In this document: positions 44,800 to 56,469 of the stretch, in pieces
How the letters are laid out: each line of letters begins with the position of its first letter
Numbering within the stretch: position 1 is the first letter of the stretch
Assembly: GCA_035048495.1 (NCBI GenBank)
Contig: CM068540.1
Location: 14,182,829-14,246,828, forward strand
From: Euptelea pleiosperma
Taxonomy: Eukaryota > Streptophyta > Magnoliopsida > Ranunculales > Eupteleaceae
Direction of reading: 5' to 3'
DNA length: 64,000 bases
Notes under the pieces: model-generated
Told to the model about the DNA's origin: nothing
Database searches by the model: none
The model's input: the letters and a program-made list of their open reading frames with translations, nothing else
Position numbers and translations under genes: made by a program

Positions 44800-46086
44800 G
44801 CGAGGCCTTGAGGATGCCGTAGTATGCATCTCTCATTGACTGCTTGAAGACAAAGACAAAGACTGAAGACTCAGAAGATTGAAGATTGATTCATTTGAGG
44901 AATCGTGATTTGTCTGTTTGTGATCGTGCCAACTCGCTATGAAGGTAAGTGACTTAGTGGCCTTAGACAAGCAAGACTTTAGTTCAAGCCCAAAGTGGCA
45001 TTCAGAAACTGAACTAAGGGAATTCCAATCGATTGGGCCAGTTGGTACAATCGATTGGACATGTCTAATTGATTGGACCTGAGCAAGTCCAATCAATTGG
45101 ACAGCCTGTCAAATCGATCGGACTAACGAATGACATTGTCAAATTAGCTCCGGAATTCTTGTTTCCCACACCCCCACCTCTTGTTCCTCCTTGGGGTTTA
45201 GTTCTCTCTATATAAAGCCATCCCTTGGCTATTATAACACACACACACACACACTTAAATAGAGAAATAGATAAATAGAGAAAACACTCTCAAGCTACTA
45301 GAGCATCATTCCATCCTTGAGTGTTTGTTTCGACAGAGAGAAAATCCAAGTTAGTATTTCTAATCCTTTTAGGTTTTTATTCTCTCATGATCATAGCTTG
45401 AAGTTCATACTTCATCGATAAGGTTGATCAAAACCTCTGCCTAGGTTATCCTTAGTATCCAACCTAATAAGCCAGAGAGTACCACGTGTGACTCAATCAC
45501 AATTGAGTAACGTTGAGGTGTCAGGGTGTATAGAATCCTTCACTTTCGGGGCTTGAGCGGCAAGTGAAAATAATATCGGGGTGTATCAGTCGAAGGGTAG
45601 GGTTAGGGTGTACCAAACTGAACAGCGGCAAAGGGATATTGATCGAAAGGGCGCTTGTGGGACTCGACGTGTAGAGCCAGAGGACGTGACGCACCGGCTG
45701 TTGGCCTAAAGGGTTTTATGTTGTAAGTAAACGATGTTGCGTAGGTAACTTCTGTAACTCGATTAGTGATACTTTCCGTCTGGACTTGGTTTCGTGGTTT
45801 TCCTTGGCTAAGGTTTCCACGATAAAAATTGCATGCGTAGTGGCTTGTTGGTTTATATTCTGCACATTATTTAGATTAACACAAACGACTAAGAAATAAT
45901 ATGCCACAGAGATATATTAGATCTGAATTGGTTGTGAAAATCATTGTTTAAATCACTTGCAAATATATGCGATTCACACCTACCTAGTCCAGTAAATTGA
46001 ATTAAGTTGCACTAATAGTTAAATAATTTCAATTACCTATTCAACCCCCCTTCTATGTATCAACAAGTATAAGAGAGAAAATTTCA
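44800..46086 (+). mobile_element. LTR of a second Sirevirus element, + orientation (left end uncertain)
   Basis: Ends CTATTCAACCCCCCTTCTATG ... GAGAAAATTTCA at 46086, followed by a primer binding site at 46089. Contains CCAATCGATTGG-like palindromes (45025-45120), a TATA box (TATATAAAGCC, 45209-45219) and an AC dinucleotide run (45236-45254). The left boundary was not found; the first 300 bp resemble the start of the LTR family at 62-1540 only loosely. Confidence 0.6.
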
Positions 46087-46088
46087 AA

Positions 46089-46100
46089 TGGTATCAAAGC
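46089..46100 (+). promoter_or_regulatory. Primer binding site (tRNA-iMet type) of the second Sirevirus
   Basis: TGGTATCAAAGC two bases after the LTR end, one base different from the standard TGGTATCAGAGC. Confidence 0.75.
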
Positions 46101-46169
46101 GGTTCATTCTAAAAAGATGTAACAACCCGAGTGAGTTCCTTCTTAAAAGCTTTTTCTCTTAAAACTTAA

Positions 46170-46581
46170 AATGATGCAAAGAGAATGCGAAAACACCTCC
46201 AAGCCTCCATTATTCGATGGAGAGGATTATGCATACTAGAAAGCAAAAATGAGTGCATTGCTCAAATCCATCCACGAGAGAGTCTAGATGATGGTGTTGG
46301 ATGGATGGACACATCCCCCTGATACAATGGATAATAATGATATCTCAAAGCCTAAAGACAAATGATCAGAGGAAGACTTTGACGAATGTTGTTTAAACAA
46401 CAGAGGCTTCAATGCCATAGTCAATGTTGTAGATAAAAATGAGTTCCATAAGATCTCTACGTGTTCTATGGCAAATGAGGCATGGGACATTTTGGAAACC
46501 ACCCATGAGAGTATGTCAATAGTTAAAATTTCTAAACTGTAAATGTTGACTACCCAGTTCGAATTTGAATAGATGATAATG
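46170..46581 (+). pseudogene. gag remnant of the second Sirevirus, cut by the first one
   Basis: Translates with stops to PPLFDGEDYAY, KAKMSALLKSIHE, VLDGWTHPP, NRGFNAIVNVVDKNEF, CSMANEAWDILETTHES and MLTTQFEFE, matching the N-terminal gag blocks of the minus-strand Sirevirus (MLTTQFEIIRM and similar). It stops at 46581, where the LTR of that other element begins in opposite orientation. Confidence 0.78.
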
Positions 46582-47955
46582 TGAAATTCTTTTTTAATTA
46601 CCACGTTATGTCCTATAAAGGGGTGAATAGGATAACTTTTAATTTCTCTGCGGATTCTATATGAATTAAAAAATTAATGATCACATAAGGCGGAAAATGA
46701 TCAAACAATCAAAATATGAATCATCCACCTAACGTAGATATGGGAAAATCTGAAACAAAATATGCAAACATTCACAATCACACGAGACTCAGATTTATAG
46801 TGGTTCGGCGACTCCGCACCTACGTCTACTGTCCAATACTCACTACTAGTAGTATTATATTATTTCAATCATGCATTATAACATTTCTAATCGAAATAAA
46901 TAATCAAACAACTAAGATTACACTTAGTCTCAATCTAATGAGAATCGCTTCTCGCTCACCTAGAGAGTTAGCCTAGGCTAGTAGTCTATTTAGAGAAGTT
47001 CTTTTCTCATGGATCTACAATCCTCAACTCAGTTAAATGAGTCATCACTCATCCACCAATCACAAAATATTCAGTGTTCATAAATTTTGAATTCTATCAA
47101 AAAGGTATTTGATCATAGAAATACTTACCTTTCGATAAATACGATCAAATGGAAAATCCTTTGGAGAAGAATTCGCCCAAGAGACACTCTGCCTAGAGTA
47201 ATCCTCTTCTTAAAAGAAGATGCTTATAGAATAATACTATCAAATAGTCTCTTCCAAATACTTAGAGCCTTCACAATGAATACACAGCTTTGCTCTAGTG
47301 AAGGGCCAAAATGAGCTTAAAATCACAAAAGAGATTGAGTCAAAACGAGATCCGAAATGGGCCAATCGACCAGATCTCGGTCGACCAAACCTTTTAGTCA
47401 ATCACCCACTCAGGTAAGCACTAATTTATCTCGAACCCGAGAGTTTGTGTCAACCGCATCTTTTTGGCCGGTCTACCGGACATCCGGTCGCCCGCTCAAA
47501 AAGGTCGATTGGCCTGACCTCTTAATCCAGCACAAGACAATCCTAATCTTTTTAGAAATTTCTCTTTTTGACACACACATGATACCTAATATCACTGAAC
47601 CATCTAGGGTAATTCTTGATCTGCTGGCAACGCGCGATGTATCTTTAGATTTATGTAAGTAACCGCAACACGAGATTCTTCATAGTTGAACGTTCGTTGA
47701 GTGAGAAAGTACTCTGATCTTTTAAATCTTCATACTTGAGCTCGACTTTGTCTTCAGTTGAACTTGATCACTTGACTTTGTCTTTAGTTGATCTTGAACA
47801 CTTGTGTTGATTTTCTTCAGCTTTAATTCTTCTTTGATTTGTTTTGTCGAAGTCCACTTGATCTTTGACACTTCAGTCTTCAACTGATTTGTGACACAGC
47901 GATATATATTTTCGAAGAACTAAGTATTCCTAGAATTGACAACCGAGACTTTTCA
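46582..47955 (-). repeat. 3' LTR of the Sirevirus (1,374 bp)
   Basis: On minus: TGAAAAGTCTCGG to AATTTCA. A purine tract (ATTGACAAAGGGGGACAT) abuts it at 47956-47973. A cluster of GGTCGACC-like motifs lies at 47365-47515. Homologous to 62-1540 and 35346-36769. Confidence 0.88.
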
Positions 47956-48369
47956 ATGTCCCCCTTTGTCAATGCTAGGACAAAAATAAATAACTACCCA
48001 ATTATATTATAAGTTTTGCCCAAATAAAAAACAAATCAATAAAACTTCCCCTAAGTACAATAACTACCAAAATAAATTATCTTTGAAGGATAAAGGGACA
48101 AGGAGGAACACAGTAACTCGCGATTAGTACTGTGATTAGTATCAAAATTTCTGTAACTCCCTGTTGCTACAAAATTATCAACTTGACAAGAAAAACTTTG
48201 ACAATAGCTTCTCATTAGTATATTAGTCCAATAATATCAAAAATGTCTTCTTAGTACATTAGTCCAATAAAACTAAAGAATCACAGATATTTTATGATAA
48301 GTATTCATAGATATTTTATGACAAGTATTTAAATAAAATAGAGAGCAACAAGTGTATCAAAGTAATCCC

Positions 48370-48420
48370 AATATAATTGATTTCTCCCCCTTTTTGTCAT
48401 ACATTGACAAAGGGAAGAAT
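48370..48420 (-). other. Purine-tract region of the Sirevirus 3' end
   Basis: On minus: TTTGTCAATGTATGACAAAA then AGGGGGAGAAATC. GACAAA-AGGGGGAG blocks are the usual polypurine region of Sireviruses. A second tract touches the 3' LTR (47956-47973). Between them (47980-48370) lies AT-rich noncoding sequence. Confidence 0.75.
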
Positions 48421-48670
48421 TCCAACCGGTGATGATAAACAATATTATGATATGGTAATCAATCATCAAGGAGAAAAAATCATAACACAATATATCAAAC
48501 TAAAAATCATCATAATAGAAACGGTCAACAGAGTGACCAATAACATCAACATCCATCATCTCACACTAAAGTAACAAGGTATCTGAGTAGCAAATAGTAC
48601 AAACCAATAGTATCAAATAATACATAAAAAAAATGTACTACTGATCTACAGAAAGAGAGCAAAACATGCT

Positions 48671-51600
48671 CTAATTATAGTCGTCCTCGTCGGCATCATC
48701 GGCATCATTATCATCATCTGCATCTTCTTCTTCTTCATCTTCATCTTCGTCTTCATGTTCATCTTCATCGTCTCTAGCCTCAGAAGGCACAGTGTCTCCT
48801 CAGGTGAAGACTCTGGATAGTCAGGGTACTGAGACATAAGAAATGAAGTCATACGCTGCTGTCGTAGAGAAAATTTGTCAATCGACGCACAAAGATTGTC
48901 CAACTTGGACGAAAGACCTGCAATGGATGCAGATACAGAGGAACGACGAGATACCAAACTCGAAGCAGAAGCTAAAGTAGATGCAGAAGAGTCACCAACC
49001 AAAATTTTACTAAATGTAGCTTGATTGATAGGTGAGATGGGATGCAAAAAGTTTCATCAGAGTTAAGAATAAGAACTTTGTAATGACTCCGAATTTTTGA
49101 AACTAGAATGCCAAAAGACAAAGACCGTTTGCGATTCTCAATCACCAAATTTTTGACCATAAGATGAAAGATAACTGAAGGACCACATATTCGTATGCCC
49201 TGAGAGACACAATACAAAATGTACTGAATATAGGGACCGATCTCACTCCGATGTCCGGCCTTTGGAACCAAGTTGTAGGAGAAGATCAACTAATATTCAC
49301 TCAAAAGTGCTTATTTTAAACAATTATTCTTTTAGCGTTATCATACTCTCATACGTAAAATTGTCATATTTATCCACTTTTCTACGTAAGAGTTTCTTCC
49401 ATTGCGTAGAACACACTTTTCTAGTCAAAATGGTATATTCGAATGCATTCATACGCATTTCTTTGACCCACATGTGAAGTGGTTTTGTAAGAATTTTATT
49501 ATGCAACTTTTCTATCGCAGGAGCACTAATCGGACAATTTTGATGGAATGCGAACCCACAACCACAATCAACCTCTAGAACCTATGATCAAAGCTCAAGA
49601 GCCAACATGCCATGATCAGAAGATATGTGCTAAATTCAAACCAGGCCAGAGGATTGCAAAATCGAGCCAACGGGAACTCTAAAATGTGCCAAGAAGCTGT
49701 TGAACCATATGGTTGACAACAAAGTAGAAAAAAAATGGAATTTCCATCTTTCGCAAGATACTACTGGCACGTGTTTTCCAAATTGACATGGGTGATGTGG
49801 CATTGCGGAGAGCGATCAAAGAAACGTGCGTGTTCAAAAGTATGACCAACGGCTAGATTATCTGCTGCACTACACAACTTAGAGGACTAGGAAACCACTA
49901 TGTTGGACCATGCAAGCCCAAATCCTAGAAAAATGTGAGCCAGGATAATTGTGCAGATAATGTGGAGAGTGGTGGTGATGAGAAATGCATGGGATAATAC
50001 CACAAAGTGTTGGTTGTCACAAAAAGATAATGGGCCCACATACAAATCGACAAAAGATTCGTACCAACCACGTGGGCCAAGTGATAGATCATGTTTCTTT
50101 ACAAGGCAAAGCAAGGTTGTAGACCACATTGTAGATGTATAAGAAAGGGTATCGGATAATTGATGTACCACATGATAAGAGGATTGATATTCTTGATACA
50201 TTGATGGTCATTGTTGAATAGTGAGGAGACAAAAGAGTGTGGGACCCGTGTGCATATAACAGTGGCTGTGAAGATGGACCATCACAAAGACAAACCGTTG
50301 GATCGAATGAGATGGAGCACACTTGTTTGGACAAAGAAATCCAACGGCTAGTGAGGACTCATCGGGTTTTGATCGAATGGCTTTAAGCTAATGAATCTTA
50401 CGGTTTCATAAAGGGAGCATACGGTATGAAGAGTTGATGGAATGGAAGGCAAGTCTATCAATGCATGGGATTAATTCCCATGCATATGGTAAAATGATGA
50501 GAAGGTGTTGCCCATCATATAGTGGGGTCCACAAGAGGAAATCCCCAAGTCTTTTTTTGGCCGAATCCTATAGTGGGATATTATTCCCTCTTCCATATAG
50601 AAGGGAGAAAAACCCTAAAAGGGGACCCCTCACCCCATATAAAAAAAAGAGAAAGAGAAGAGATTGGATTCTTCACCGTCTCTCTCTTCCCCATTCCTCC
50701 TCTTCTAACTGTTCCAAGAACCAGCGCCATCATCTCCATCTTCCCTTCACATACATCTCTCTCCCCCTCAAAACCCACATCCCTCTCTCCCATTCTCAGC
50801 ATCGTTCCACATCTTTTTCCAACATTACCGCCCGTTTCAGCCGCCCCATCTCTCTATCCTCCAAACCGGACTGATCTGGAAGCACCGCCCATCACCACCG
50901 CTTTTCCCCCAACCATCGTCTTCTACAGCTGCTGGACGGTCACCCCTTCTACAATCGAAGCTTGCTGCCAAGTGCGGCAAGCTATCACAGAAAAAAAAAA
51001 AGAAAAAAAAACAAGAAGAAGAAAGAGGGAGAAGAAAGAAAGAAGAAGGAGGAGGGGGCGTCCTCACCTACGACACCGGCGATCATGTCGGAATCCTCAT
51101 TGTTCTCCATACCGTTGAGCTTCACCACTCTACAGGTTCGTGCTCCACAAACAGGTGGGATGCACCATTGAAAATCTAGCGGTTCTTACTGGACCATCCT
51201 ACTGCCCCTACCATGTTGATGCTCTCCCCTCAAAGGCAAACCACACACCATGCACCGCCCAGCCACTTTCCCTATTATAATCCACCGCCTCACCACCACA
51301 TCAAGACCAGCAACCGTAACCTACGGTTGCTGTTCATTTGATTTGCACCATCTCACCCTTTAGTAGAATGGTGAACTCCCTGGTAAATTTCTTCTCACTA
51401 TTTTTTCTCTCCTCCTCTAACTTTCTCTCTCTAGGTAATGTTTTCTCTCTCTTAGTTCCTCTCTCTATCTCTAGTTTTTACTGCTTTCCTAGATTAATCT
51501 TTCTTTGACTCTTTCATGTTTGTTTTACAACTTTTATGAAGAACCATTTAATAGAAAAAGTTTAGTTGAATAAATTTGAGTTTACATTTCTTAGTTTATT

Positions 51601-52377
51601 GTCTCTTTATGTTCTTATTGTTAATGACAATCTCTCTATAAAATCAACTAATAATGTTTTATTCCACCACCATTCTCATCTATACATCTTCATTAGTAGC
51701 AATTTCGAGTAAAAATTCATCATTTTATGTCTCTACATGCGCTAACTACCATCGAGTGCGGATCGACATCCGACACAAATCCCTATGCTAAAATATCTTA
51801 TTTTTACAGGATTAAGAACTGGATCAATTACAAATGTGTCGATTCTAGGGAAAAACCCTAGTTTCATCAACCCTAACAAGTGGTACATGGGAAGTAATTC
51901 CCGAGTAGCCAAGTTAGAGTTCCAATGAACTACCTTCCCACAGATGGCTTTTGAGATAGCCTTTTTGTTCTTAAGAGGTAGGTAAGGGGAAAAAATTCCT
52001 CCATTAGGTACACGAGGAAGACCATTGATTTTTGAAATCCAAGATAAAGTAATTTTGAACCTAACTCCTCGGACCTTAGAGTAAAGAAATGGACATTCTG
52101 GATCATGATTGTTCAGATTGCAATAAAACATCTTGACTAACTCAGGATATGCAACACCAGAAATGGAAAGAAGTTTAGACCAACCTACCGAATTCAAAAG
52201 ATTGGGGATTCCAGTCATAGTCACTTCCATTTCGATAACCCCACGCTCAACAGCAACGGCTCTTTTGATGTAGTTCTTCAAGAAGCTAGCCCTAGCCATA
52301 GGATTGATGAATAAGCTAAGAGGATAATGATCATTTGAAGATGATTCACCTCTTGCTCTTTTTCCTTGTGGTGCCAA
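48671..52377 (-). pseudogene. Extra Sirevirus ORF (putative plant transposon protein type), split by a solo LTR
   Basis: Starts MAPQGKRARGESSSNDHYPL at 52377. SGVAYPELVKMFYCNL, SKVRGVRFKITLSWI and HWNSNLATRELLPMYHLL match the layout of the plant 'putative plant transposon protein' domain (PF20167: YPELV..FY.N, VRG..V.FS...IN, LLP). At 51872 a solo LTR (49291-51866) interrupts it; the frame continues uninterrupted at 49285 after removal of the LTR and one target duplication. SFGILVSKI and a Ser-rich helix follow. After a one-base frame change near 48790 an acidic tail (Asp/Glu) ends at TAG 48671-48673. It has the strand of pol and lies between RNase H and the purine tract, the place of the env-like gene in other Sireviruses. 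Function unknown. Confidence 0.75.
49291..51866 (+). mobile_element. Solo LTR of the gypsy family, 2,576 bp, target duplication TCAAC
   Basis: TCAAC flanks it at 49286-49290 and 51867-51871. It begins TAATATTCACTCAAAAGTGC (TG changed to TA) and ends CCCTAGTTTCA. It shares its first ~270 bp and last ~110 bp with the LTRs of the element at 2956-11085 but is 1 kb longer. A TATA box (CCCATATAAAAAAAAG, about 50634) precedes a pyrimidine-rich stretch. ORFs inside (50434-50874, 50522-51118) are low-complexity Ser/Pro/Arg-rich and not considered genes. Confidence 0.9.
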
Positions 52378-52511
52378 GGAAAATCAAAGAGATTTCACTC
52401 AAAAATTTGGGTAATGATGAGAGTATGAATCTCTAGAAAGATATTAGAGTTGAGGGCTAATAGATTTTTCAAATGGGAATGGGAGACCACGAAAGAGATT
52501 TCTAGGGTTCC

Positions 52512-55291
52512 TGATATTCGCTTAAAAGTGTGTATTTTCCACTGTTATCTTCTAAGCGTTTTCACACTCTCCTACGTTAAAATGCTCTATTTATCTATTT
52601 TTCTACGTAAGAGTCTCTTTTGTTGCGTAGAACACACTTTTCTAGACGAAATGATATATTTGCATACATTAAACACATTTTCGGAAGTCTAGACATGAAG
52701 TCATTCTGATAGAGTCTCATTACGTGCTTCTTCTGTCGCAGGAAACCCCGATGGGACAATTCTCGAGACTTGCGAGCCCACATCGATCAGGAAAGCCCAT
52801 TATCAAAGCTTAAAGAGCCCACATGCTATGACTAGAAGATATGGGCCAAATATGGGCTGAATAAGAGGACCAAAAAGCCGGCCCAAAGAACGAAGAGAGT
52901 AGGAGAGCCAATGACCAAGAGACGGACCAAAGCGTTTAAAGCCACATGAGTCAGCAAAGAGTGATAGTCTACTCTACTAGAGAAGCGTGAGGATGGTCAC
53001 AATGAAGACTAGGGTTCCAGACCCTCTGCCAATACTTTTATCTCCATTTTTTGATATTTTCTCTCTCATCTCTCCTTATTCTCTCTCTCTTCATCTCTTG
53101 GTCCTGAAATCTACTGACCTAACCCCAGAACTCCTACCCATTAGCTCTATCTCATCTCCCTTAGCTTTCTGACCGTTGGATCTTCCACCGGACCGTTGGA
53201 TCTCTCTAGATCTGTCGATCTACCAATCTGGGTCCCAATCAAGTCACCATCCATCCGATCGCCATCAGATTGTCTGTCACATCATTTTGTGAGGCGATGG
53301 ACATCATCAATCCATGTGGGCCAGTAGCCGGGCCCATCATTATTGACCCGTTGTCCGACCATTTAGTGGACCCCGTAAATTTCAAAATAATTTCAATTAA
53401 ATTTTAAAAAATGGGAGGTCCACTAAATGGGAAAATTCCCCAAAGAAAAGTAGGGTTTTACTTAAAAAAAAAAAATTATTTTTCTTATTTTTTTTATTTT
53501 TGAAAAATACCCTATTTCCATTAAAGGAAATAGGGAGCTTTAAAAGGGGAAGGAGAAGGGTTCGTTGGGACCCTAATCCCCCTCCAATCTCTTCGAATCC
53601 TCCCCCCAAACCCTTCCCCACGTTTCCCCCTCTTCTTTGGCCCCATCTTCCTCCTCCTTTCTTCTTCTTCTTTTTCATCTTCTTCATCTTCTTCCTAACG
53701 TTTTCGCCGGAGTTGCAGGTTGCAACTCCAGCCATCACCTGCACAACCCCATCATCTTATCCCCTTCTCTTCTTCTCCTTCTCGTCTTCTTCTTCTTCTT
53801 CTTCTTCTTCTTCTTCTTCTTCTCAACGCCGGAGTTGCAGACCTACAACTCCGGCCGTCAGTGCCCCCCCTCCGCCATCTCCGACAGGGTAGCCCCGTAA
53901 CACCACTAGCCACCATTTTCTCTCTTCCCAAGCGCCTCCACCCTGCTGCTGTTGCTACCTCTTCTCACGTCCCCACGTTTTTACCCAGCCACCGTCTCCA
54001 CTTGCAGCTGTCGGACTGGATCGTCCTCACCAGCGATCTTCACCACTTGGAGCCGTTGCCACCCGCTGCACAGATCACTTCCGTTATTTCCCTATTGGGT
54101 TGGCTGTTCAGCAACCCATCTGCACAACACCGCCCTCTTTGTGATTTGGAAACCACCGCACCTCCATCTCCATTGACAAAGTCTCACTTGCAACGACCAC
54201 CTTTGAAGCGCTAAAGCCTACTGCCAAGAGCAACAAGCAGCAATCGAACCAGCAGGTGTCTCACCTTTAACGCCAATCGGATCTCCATCAAACCGGTGAC
54301 CTTGCTGTTGCAACTTCGGTCCACATCTCTTCCTCACACCGAGCGTGCTCTAGCCGGTAGCCACCATTACAGCCACCTATAGCATTGTCTACCTGATTGC
54401 TTCTTGATAGCAAACCGCCCCTCCTCGATCCCGGACTGGTCTTCACCGTCCTCTAGAGAAAAGAAAAAGATAAGTAGAAAAACAAAAGAAAGAAAAGAAA
54501 GAGGAGGAGAAGAGGAGAAAAGGGGGGGATGCCTACCTGTTGGCCACCACCATCGCTCCTCCATGTTCATCTCCCCCTTGCGATCTCAAGCCTTCACTTA
54601 CCCAACGGTCGGATTTGCTGCCTACATGCTCCTCTCCATTGTTATTCACCACCAGGCCATTGCAACCCTCTCCACCGACTGCCTTCATCTCCACCTTGCA
54701 CCTAGCCTCCACCTTCTCTCTTGCCGATCCACACCACGCATCTCTGGCCGATCCCAATCACTCTTGGTAAGTGTTTTTTTTTGAATTTCACTAATCTTTC
54801 TCTCTTCTTTCTATCTCTTGCTTTTGCCCACTTTCTCTCTCTATTCTCTCTCTAGGACTTTCTCTTTACTTTCTCTCTCTTAGTTTCAATCTCTCTCTAG
54901 TGAATTTTTATTGCTTTTTAGTAATTAGTTTTTTTTTTATTCAAGAAATGTAAGGTTTATTTCAATTAATAAAAGAATTTCTTTTAAGAGCAATTTGTTA
55001 TGGTTGATTTTTCTGTATGCTTCTATTTGTTAATAAATTCTTTAAAAAAAATGATTGTTTTAATGCTTGAACCCATCATTCTCACCCCTCCATCATTTCT
55101 TTTTAGCAATTTCTATGGAAAAATTTATTATTTCATGCCTTGAATCGTGCTAATCCGACTAATCCCGAGTGCGGATCGACATCCGACATGAATCCCTATA
55201 CAAAGTTGTATTTTGTGGGATAATAAGATCTTTACAAATGTGTTGATTCTAGGGTTTTCGTAACCAACGACGAGAAAAAATCCTACTTTCA
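52512..55291 (+). mobile_element. Solo LTR of the gypsy family, 2,780 bp, target duplication GTTCC
   Basis: GTTCC at 52507-52511 and 55292-55296. Begins TGATATTCGCTTAAAAGTG and ends ATCCTACTTTCA. It contains CCGTTGGATCT blocks (53163-53200), a TTC microsatellite (about 53786-53822) and long pyrimidine-rich stretches. The central 2 kb differs from the solo LTR at 49291, although both have CTCTCTCTAG-rich parts and the GAGTGCGGATCGACATCCGA block near the 3' end. Confidence 0.9.
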
Positions 55292-55296
55292 GTTCC

Positions 55297-55870
55297 AAAG
55301 AGGGCTTCTAATGACCCATAATCGATTTGGGACAATTTATAACCAAGGGCGGCAGACCGGACATGGGTCGACCCGCCCACGAAACCGATATAAAGTTTGG
55401 ATGCAAGGCGCGGTCGACTGATCATAATGGTCGGTCGACCGGGTATGTTCGGTCGGCCCGAACACCGCAAACGCATTTCGAAACCCAAAACATATATACT
55501 CTGGTCGACTGGTCAATAACTTCGGTCGACCTGACTTCGCAACAGAAAATTTTTAAAACCCAATCACCACATCAGCTTCTTCGGTCGACCCGACTTCGTG
55601 AATGCCAATTTTAAACACTCAATCATCCCAAATTATCATCAATTTTCCAAACGATCAATATTTTCAATAATATCATCAAATTTTTACAAACAACATCGGC
55701 TAATCATTATTTGAATGATTAGACTATTAGACTAACTGAAATATTGAAGATATGATATTCAATATTAATCCCAATATTTCAGTCAGTATTAACAAAAATT
55801 AATCAATGGGACAAACTCCGATAGATTTCCTCAGATATTCATATCTGAGCGAATCTAAAGGTTTAGTCAA
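55297..55870 (-). other. Sirevirus spacer between RNase H and the extra ORF, with GGTCGACC clusters
   Basis: No gene recognised. GGTCGACC, CGGTCGACCTGACTTCG and related motifs recur at 55365-55605, the same kind of motif as in the LTRs of this element. Confidence 0.6.
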
Positions 55871-55874
55871 AATA

Positions 55875-56447
55875 TCAACAAGTTGAATTTGTGTTCACAT
55901 ATTCTAATGAAATTATATGTTCTTCAACAAATTCTCGAATAAAGTGATGTCTGATATCTATGTGGTTGGTTCTAGAGTGCTGTACAGAATTTTTAGAAAT
56001 ACAAATCGTACTCGTGTTATCACAGAATAAATTCATAGATCCTTGATTAATTCCATAATCCAACAACATTTGTTTCATCCAAATTAACTGGGCACAGCAA
56101 CTGCTAGCAGCAATATATTCTGCTTCAGCAGTAGACAAGGATATAGCATTCTATTTTTTGCTGTGCCAGGCTACTAAATAATTTCCAATATAGAAACACC
56201 CACCATTGGTGCTTTTATGATCATCAGCATTTTTTGCCCAGTCGACATCCGAGTAAGCGGCAATTTCACTGTTAGTCTCAAGAAGATACCAGAGACCGTA
56301 TTCAATGGTATAACTGACATATTTAATGATTCTTTTAACAGCCGAGAGATGAGATTCTTTCGGGTCAGATTGATACCTAGCACAAGCTCCTACACTAAAT
56401 GCAATATTGGGTCTGCTAGTTGTGAGATAAAGAAGACTACCAATCAT
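55875..56447 (-). pseudogene. Sirevirus RNase H
   Basis: GSLLYLTTSRPNIAFSVGACARYQ, EIAAYSDVDWAKNADDHKSTNG and VAWHSKK (56447-56151), a frame break, then STAEAEYIAASSCCAQLIWMKQ, LFCDNTSTICISKNSVQHSRT and HIDIRHHFIREFVE. The segment ends near 55875. The pattern is the best lineage marker for SIRE/Maximus in this window. Confidence 0.88.
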
Positions 56448-56469
56448 ACTCCTGTACGGAGTCTAATCA

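Noticed and set aside
48646..48790. Lys/Met-rich tail KMKMKKKK of the ORF at 48646-49047
   Set aside because: Frame artefact; one base away the same DNA reads an acidic Asp/Glu tail ending in a stop, which suits this protein type better.
50434..51118. 146- and 198-residue ORFs that look like short host proteins
   Set aside because: They lie inside the solo LTR with target duplication TCAAC and overlap in two frames; composition is Ser/Pro/Arg low complexity.
53720..54214. 164-residue Pro/Leu-rich ORF and overlapping ORFs in other frames
   Set aside because: Low-complexity translation of a pyrimidine-rich part of a solo LTR; three frames are open at once and no conserved motif is seen.
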